Origin: an uncultured Bryobacterales bacterium
Lineage (GTDB): Bacteria > Acidobacteriota > Terriglobia > Bryobacterales > UBA6623
Direction of reading: 5' to 3'
DNA length: 64,000 bases
Assembly (NCBI GenBank): GCA_951813605.1
Contig: OX638379.1
Coordinates: forward strand, 4,104,062-4,168,061
The notes under the pieces were generated by a model, which did not search any database, had not been told where the DNA came from, and saw nothing but the letters and a program-made list of their open reading frames with translations. Position 1 is the first letter of the stretch; each line of letters starts with the position of its first letter. Made by a program: the position numbers and the translations under genes. This document shows positions 59,089-64,000 of the stretch, piece after piece.

Positions 59089-60042
59089 TCACGCCTCCGA
59101 CAGAATCCTAACGATCTCGGCCGCGGCGGAGCGGGCCTTGTCGAATTCCCGAGGTCCGTAGCTGATCGCGCCAACTCGCGGGTGCCCGCCACCGCCGTAG
59201 GATTCGCACAAATCCGCCAGATTGTGCGACGGGGTTTCCGGTGCCCATGGATTGGAGCCCACCGAGACCTTGGCGCGAAAGCCGCCGTCCAGCACGGATA
59301 CCGTGTAGAGGCTCTCGGGATAGAGGTAGTACGGAACGAACTTGTTGTAACCGCGCAATCCCGTCTCGACCAAGTCGAAGTACACCACGCCCCGGCGGCA
59401 CACGGCTAGGTCGCGGATCACGGCGATTGTGCGCCGGTGCCGTTCGTAAAGACTCCGGAAGGCACGTTCGTACTCGGGCCTGGCGACGATGGTCCCGATC
59501 GATTCGGACTCCAGCAGCGGAATGACTTCGGAAGTGACATTCCTCTTGGCGGACTCCAAGATCAGGTTCAGCTGCATTGCCGGATGCTCCATCGAGATCG
59601 CGGAGTGAGCGCTCTCGTACTGCGCGCCGTCCAAGATGTCCGCCCAATGGATCAGATCCGACAGGTGCCCGCAATCGAAGCCGAAATCGCCGGAGAGCGT
59701 GTCGGCGATGAATTTCGTGCACGATCGGTAACCTGGATCGTAGAACTTCGTGCCGGAAGTGTCCGCCCGGAAGTGCTGTGCATCGCGGTTGGACAGGAAC
59801 GCGCTCTGGTGATGGTCGAACCACCAGCTCACTCGATCCGACGCCGAGTACTTGAAGTCGACGATGACGTTGATGTCTCCGTCGAAGCCGTCCTCGTCGA
59901 ACAGCTGGTCCGCCCGGTGAAAGAGGCCCGTGAAGCCAATCTCCGCGCCGGGGGAGAGCGAGCGCTTGACGAAGCTCGCAAAAAGCGCCGCGGAGCAGGC
60001 GCCATCGAAGCAGCGGTCGTGATAGAGAATCCTTACACGCAT
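59089..60042 (-). CDS. DHH-family phosphoesterase-like protein
   Basis: A 317-residue protein. N-terminus VRILYHDRCFDGACSAALFASF carries the two-Asp motif (D9, D13) of DHH enzymes, VIVDFKYS supplies D62, and WWFDHHQSAF contains the DHH triad (76-78). A DHHA1-like C-terminal motif is YGGGGHPRVGAISY. These residues bind two divalent metals in the oligoribonuclease/c-di-NMP phosphodiesterase and related families. Relatives act on short RNA/DNA, cyclic dinucleotides or polyphosphate; the exact substrate is unknown. Cytosolic, single gene, convergent with lpxI. Confidence 0.85.
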   Translation of the reverse strand: MRVRILYHDRCFDGACSAALFASFVKRSLSPGAEIGFTGLFHRADQLFDEDGFDGDINVIVDFKYSASDRVSWWFDHHQSAFLSNRDAQHFRADTSGTKFYDPGYRSCTKFIADTLSGDFGFDCGHLSDLIHWADILDGAQYESAHSAISMEHPAMQLNLILESAKRNVTSEVIPLLESESIGTIVARPEYERAFRSLYERHRRTIAVIRDLAVCRRGVVYFDLVETGLRGYNKFVPYYLYPESLYTVSVLDGGFRAKVSVGSNPWAPETPSHNLADLCESYGGGGHPRVGAISYGPREFDKARSAAAEIVRILSEA

Positions 60043-60113
60043 GGCGCGGGATCAGCACATTATCATCGCGAATCTGCGGAAGCCGTTCAAGAAGGCGGCC
60101 AGAACCGAGCGGG

Positions 60114-60141
60114 GCGACACTCTACAGGGGCCGGCGGCCGA
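60114..60141 (+). repeat. Dispersed intergenic repeat, copy 2
   Basis: GCGACACTCTACAGGGGC (60114-60131) plus GGCGGCCGA (60133-60141); partner of 34276-34309 with one mismatch in the 18-bp core. Confidence 0.45.
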
Positions 60142-60242
60142 TGGCGGGTGAGAGCGTGCCAGAGTTGCCCGTCAACCCGAACCACGCGTGATTTTGTGCG
60201 GGCGGGCGGCTTGCTTGCCAAGATCAGGAGTCAATTCACCAG

Positions 60243-60748
60243 TTGACTGGATTCAACAGTCCCTGGGGAACGGCAAGCCGGGAATCCGGACGGATACGGC
60301 GCGCCCTCTTGGCGAAGGCGCGTGCAATATGCTCCAGGAGAAAGGCATCGCGATCGAGCACTGCCATGACACATGGCACGATCGCGCCGGTATTCTTGAT
60401 GCTCGGGGCCACGCCAATGCGGCTGTTTCCCCAAGCCCGCGTACTTTACGTGGATCGCAACGGGCGGGATACGGCGATTTTCATGAGCCGACACCACGCC
60501 TTCAGGGTCTTGGCGGCTACGCTCAAGAAAGCACGGCGTTTCGTTATCGATCGTCCAGGCATTTCGCGTCAGTGTCGCCGCTGCCCTTGGCGCCGCTGAT
60601 GAGTCGCCGGCTGCACGGCTGCCTTCATCTCACGGGTCTCCCCGAAGTTACGCTCGAGGATTTCGAGGAATCCTGGAAAGATCCGGTGTTGGTCGGCCAG
60701 CACTGCTTCTTTTCGCTGTCGCCCGACCGATTCCTCGCTCTGCGTTAA
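60243..60748 (+). pseudogene. Possible frameshifted remnant of an unknown gene
   Basis: Two adjacent frames look protein-like in succession: one ending MRLFPQARVLYVDRNGRD...AATLKKARRFVIDRPG up to about 60590, the other starting near 60599 with LHLTGLPEVTLEDFEESW and ending RFLALR at 60748. A frameshift near 60560-60600 would join them. I recognise no family. Confidence 0.25.
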
Positions 60749-60906
60749 CAGGAGATCCAAGCGGGCCCGCGCGAGAACCCGAGGAGATCAGCGGAGGCTA
60801 TTGCCCAAGCTTGGTGGAGGATCGCTGGCTGGAGGAGGCCTCTAGAATCCCGAGGACGAGCCAGGCGCCGCAGCACCTCCGCCTCGATCCTGATGTGCGC
60901 CCGAGG

Positions 60907-60926
60907 CTGGCGCGCCTGCGCGCCAG
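60907..60926. repeat. 9-bp perfect inverted repeat
   Basis: CTGGCGCGC and GCGCGCCAG separated by CT, inside the gene-poor region. Too tight for an efficient hairpin unless the inner pairs open. Confidence 0.35.
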
Positions 60927-61434
60927 GCCTGGAAGCCCTCGGTTACGAACTCTGATCATCCTTCGTTCGAACTATGTCCGGGCCCGGTACGGTTCGCTCC
61001 GAGGGATCAACCAAATCCGAATCTTCTCGGAAGCGTCCACGGAGGCCGATGCGGGGCACGCACTCGCTGCCGAGGTCTGGCTGCGCTCCCTGAATTGACC
61101 GCGAAGGACCAAGCAGATACGCGCTTCTCGCCCGGTCTCGGCAGCACATTGGTACCAATCTCGGGGAGAGACCGTGCGAGATCGCCAGCCCGTCGCCCGT
61201 TCGTCGTGAAGTTGGTCCGGCAGTCCCCTCGAAAGGCGCGGCTCATCGGTCACCGAGATGCCCGGAAGGTGGCGGAAGCTAGCCAGCCTTCGCGCGCTGG
61301 ACCAAGAAGGCATGGTCGCCGTAACTGCGATCACCAGCCCCCGCCTGGGATTCAAATAGGGCGAAAGGCTCCCAGTCCGGTGCTTTGGAAATCGGAGTTG
61401 GTCCGCTAGGCGGCGGCCTGTCAACGCTCGAGAG

Positions 61435-61800
61435 ATGCGGGAAATGCGCTTCGGCACGTTCCGCGGCAGAATCAAGCAGCGTCTGGCGGAGGGTCCGATT
61501 AGATTCCAATTCTTGTTGGAGCGCCGGACAATTCCAGACAACAGGCCTCTAGACGAGGCGACCAAAGCTGGGGCCTCTTCCTATGAAACGGCAGGACGGC
61601 TCGGAATCCCGCAACAGGAATTCCAATGCAAGGACAACGAGGAAATACGACCACGAATTTCGTTTCACCCCTGGAGTTGCGTGAAGGCTCACGAGCCGCT
61701 GGGAAGCATCGACCGGGCACGTCGAACGGCACACCGGGACGCGGACGAAGGCCGGGGGGCGATGTGCCCGTTTCGGTGGCTCCGGCCTGCCGGAGACTAG
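61435..61800 (+). pseudogene. Relic of a catalase-family protein (C-terminal part only)
   Basis: The frame encodes GRIKQRLAEGPIRFQFLLE, RPLDEATKAG, ARLGIPQQEF-like RLGIPQQEF, then ISFHPWSCVKAHEPLGSIDRARRTAH. These correspond in order to the last ~115 residues of small catalase-like haem proteins (y4iL/SrpA-like), where IPxQ, FxPW and HRPLGGInRaR are conserved (from memory of the family). The haem-binding N-terminal and central parts, including the catalytic His and the R...Y haem ligand region, are not found upstream in any frame. The frame closes 192 nt before the proximal part would be expected to begin, and the end runs into unrelated sequence. So this is a broken gene. Confidence 0.55.
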
Positions 61801-62103
61801 ACGGAACTGGACGGTCAACTCGGAAAGAGGGGCAAGCGAAGTGCAAGCATTGGCACGCGCGCCAGCGGGAACACCTAGAGAGCATTGATGCTAGGCCTCG
61901 TTTGCAAGCAACGTATTGGGCTCGTCCTGGAATCCTTGCAGCTGACGTATCGAGGCCCGGGCTATGTTGCGCCGCGGCCAATCGGTGATCGGCTTCCGAG
62001 TCCGCCGCCAAAGCCTGCCGACCGTAGGAGAATCACCTGTTTCGCCCTGGAACCGCTGAATGGCCGTCCCCGGCTGCGCGAACTCCAAGTGACATAATGA
62101 TTA

Positions 62104-62127
62104 TGGGTCTCCGCCAGACGAGACCTA
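62104..62127 (+). promoter_or_regulatory. Leader hairpin before thiC
   Basis: GGTCTC (62106-62111) and GAGACC (62120-62125) form a stem, extendable by G-T and T-A pairs, ending 13 nt before the thiC ATG. CATAAT (62093-62098) just upstream may be the -10. It is not a TPP riboswitch: the THI-box sequences are absent. Confidence 0.4.
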
Positions 62128-62128
62128 G

Positions 62129-63544
<1,416 letters not shown>

Positions 63545-63566
63545 GGGGCGGCTTCTCGGCAGGAAC

Positions 63567-64000
63567 TCACTCCCTCTCGTAGACGGTCCTGCCGCCCAGC
63601 ACCGTCTCGACGACGCGCGTGTCGCGCAGTTCGTCCGCGGGACACTCGAGGATGTCCCTGTCAAGGACAGCGAAGTCAGCGTACTTGCCCGGTTCAAGCG
63701 AGCCCTTGACGTCTTCTTCGAAAGACAGGTAGGCGGCGTTCCAAGTCCACATCCGCAGGGCTTCCTCGCGGGAAACCCGCTGCTCCGGATTATGCACCGA
63801 GCCATCGGCAGCCCTCCTAGTAACTGCCACCCACATGCCAAAGAACGGGTCGTACGGGTTAACGGCCTCCCGCGCGTCGAACTTGATCATGTGGTCCGAA
63901 CCGCCGGCGACGACCACTCCGGCGTCGATGATCGACCTATAGGGCTGCAGTTGCCCCATCCGACGGCCGCCGAGCACATCGGCGAGAGCCGGGCCGTCGA
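63567..64000 (-). CDS. Amidohydrolase family protein, YtcJ-like, C-terminal part (cut by window edge)
   Basis: The C-terminal ~144 residues of a gene running in from the right edge. Seen: DAGVVVAGGSDHMIKFDAREAVNPYDPFFGMWVAVTRR (the SD metal/catalytic Asp of the TIM barrel), VSREEALRMWTWNAAYLSFEEDVKGSLEPGKYADFAVLDRDIL, and ending VVETVLGGRTVYERE. This is the closing half of amidohydrolase_3 (YtcJ-like) proteins, whose substrates are mostly unknown. The N-terminus with any signal peptide lies outside. Convergent with thiC, 22 nt apart. Confidence 0.85.
   Translation of the reverse strand, partial: DGPALADVLGGRRMGQLQPYRSIIDAGVVVAGGSDHMIKFDAREAVNPYDPFFGMWVAVTRRAADGSVHNPEQRVSREEALRMWTWNAAYLSFEEDVKGSLEPGKYADFAVLDRDILECPADELRDTRVVETVLGGRTVYERE

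Noticed and set aside
60972..61565. 197-codon minus-strand ORF in the gene-poor region
   Set aside because: Ser/Arg-rich with no motif, and antisense to the catalase relic over its left part; judged non-coding.

Overview
The window reads as a chromosomal segment of a GC-rich, Gram-negative bacterium, most likely an Acidobacteriota. Lipid A and KDO genes (fabZ, lpxA, lpxI, kdsB), an Omp85/SurA-N/TamB operon, a TolC-type exporter and two TonB-dependent receptors show an LPS-bearing outer membrane. The lineage call is an inference. It rests on the large receptor with an N-terminal carboxypeptidase-regulatory-like domain (18440-21706), on two small conserved proteins of a type I associate with Acidobacteriota (28326-29132 and 47799-48350), and on the split cytochrome b with a multihaem partner. 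No rRNA, tRNA, CRISPR array, insertion sequence or prophage was found.

Layout. 29-5552 (-): respiratory operon of Rieske protein, b6-like and subunit IV-like halves of cytochrome b, and an octahaem cytochrome c. 5674-7926 (-): kdsB and a lipoprotein sulfatase. 7927-10156: an AAA ATPase gene with an AT-rich patch and an inverted repeat upstream. 10157-12612 (+): mazG, a GNAT protein and a TIM-barrel protein. 12623-18007 (-): an EF-G-like GTPase, a Tat-type sulfatase, a small lipoprotein and a ThuA-domain lipoprotein. 18440-22282 (+): large TonB receptor and an NfeD-like protein. 22293-29132 (-): tightly overlapped operon for a tripartite efflux-like system (adaptor, TPR protein, FtsX-type permease, TolC-like protein) with no ATPase gene. 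29267-31615 (-): second TonB receptor. 32324-36026 (+): a third sulfatase and a Tat-exported PHP/DUF3604-like protein. 36216-37232 (-): ThiF/MoeB-type E1 enzyme. 37343-44948 (+): Omp85, SurA-N and TamB. 44970-46310 (-): tsaD behind a structured leader with a mini-ORF. 46882-50311: trxB, a conserved small protein, xerD and a DUF4097-type protein. 50496-56568 (+): aminotransferase, FAD/Fe-S dehydrogenase and two tandem DMT transporters. 57055-59074 (+): fabZ-lpxA-lpxI. 59089-60042 (-): DHH phosphoesterase. 60043-62140: gene-poor stretch with a catalase-family relic. 62141-64000: thiC and the C-terminal part of an amidohydrolase.

How the genes fit together. The bc operon should carry electrons from quinol to a long multihaem relay. 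The three sulfatases, two TonB receptors, ThuA protein and PHP protein suggest uptake and desulfation of sulfated polymers or similar substrates. Omp85/SurA-N/TamB and the lipid A genes build the outer membrane.

The most unusual signal is upstream of tsaD. A mini-ORF of 18 codons sits behind a Shine-Dalgarno sequence identical over 13 nt to the complement of the 16S rRNA 3' end. It is followed by several hairpins and a terminator-like stem 13 nt before tsaD. Seven of its 18 codons are ANN codons, the class decoded by tRNAs carrying the t6A modification that TsaD makes, so translation feedback is a testable hypothesis.
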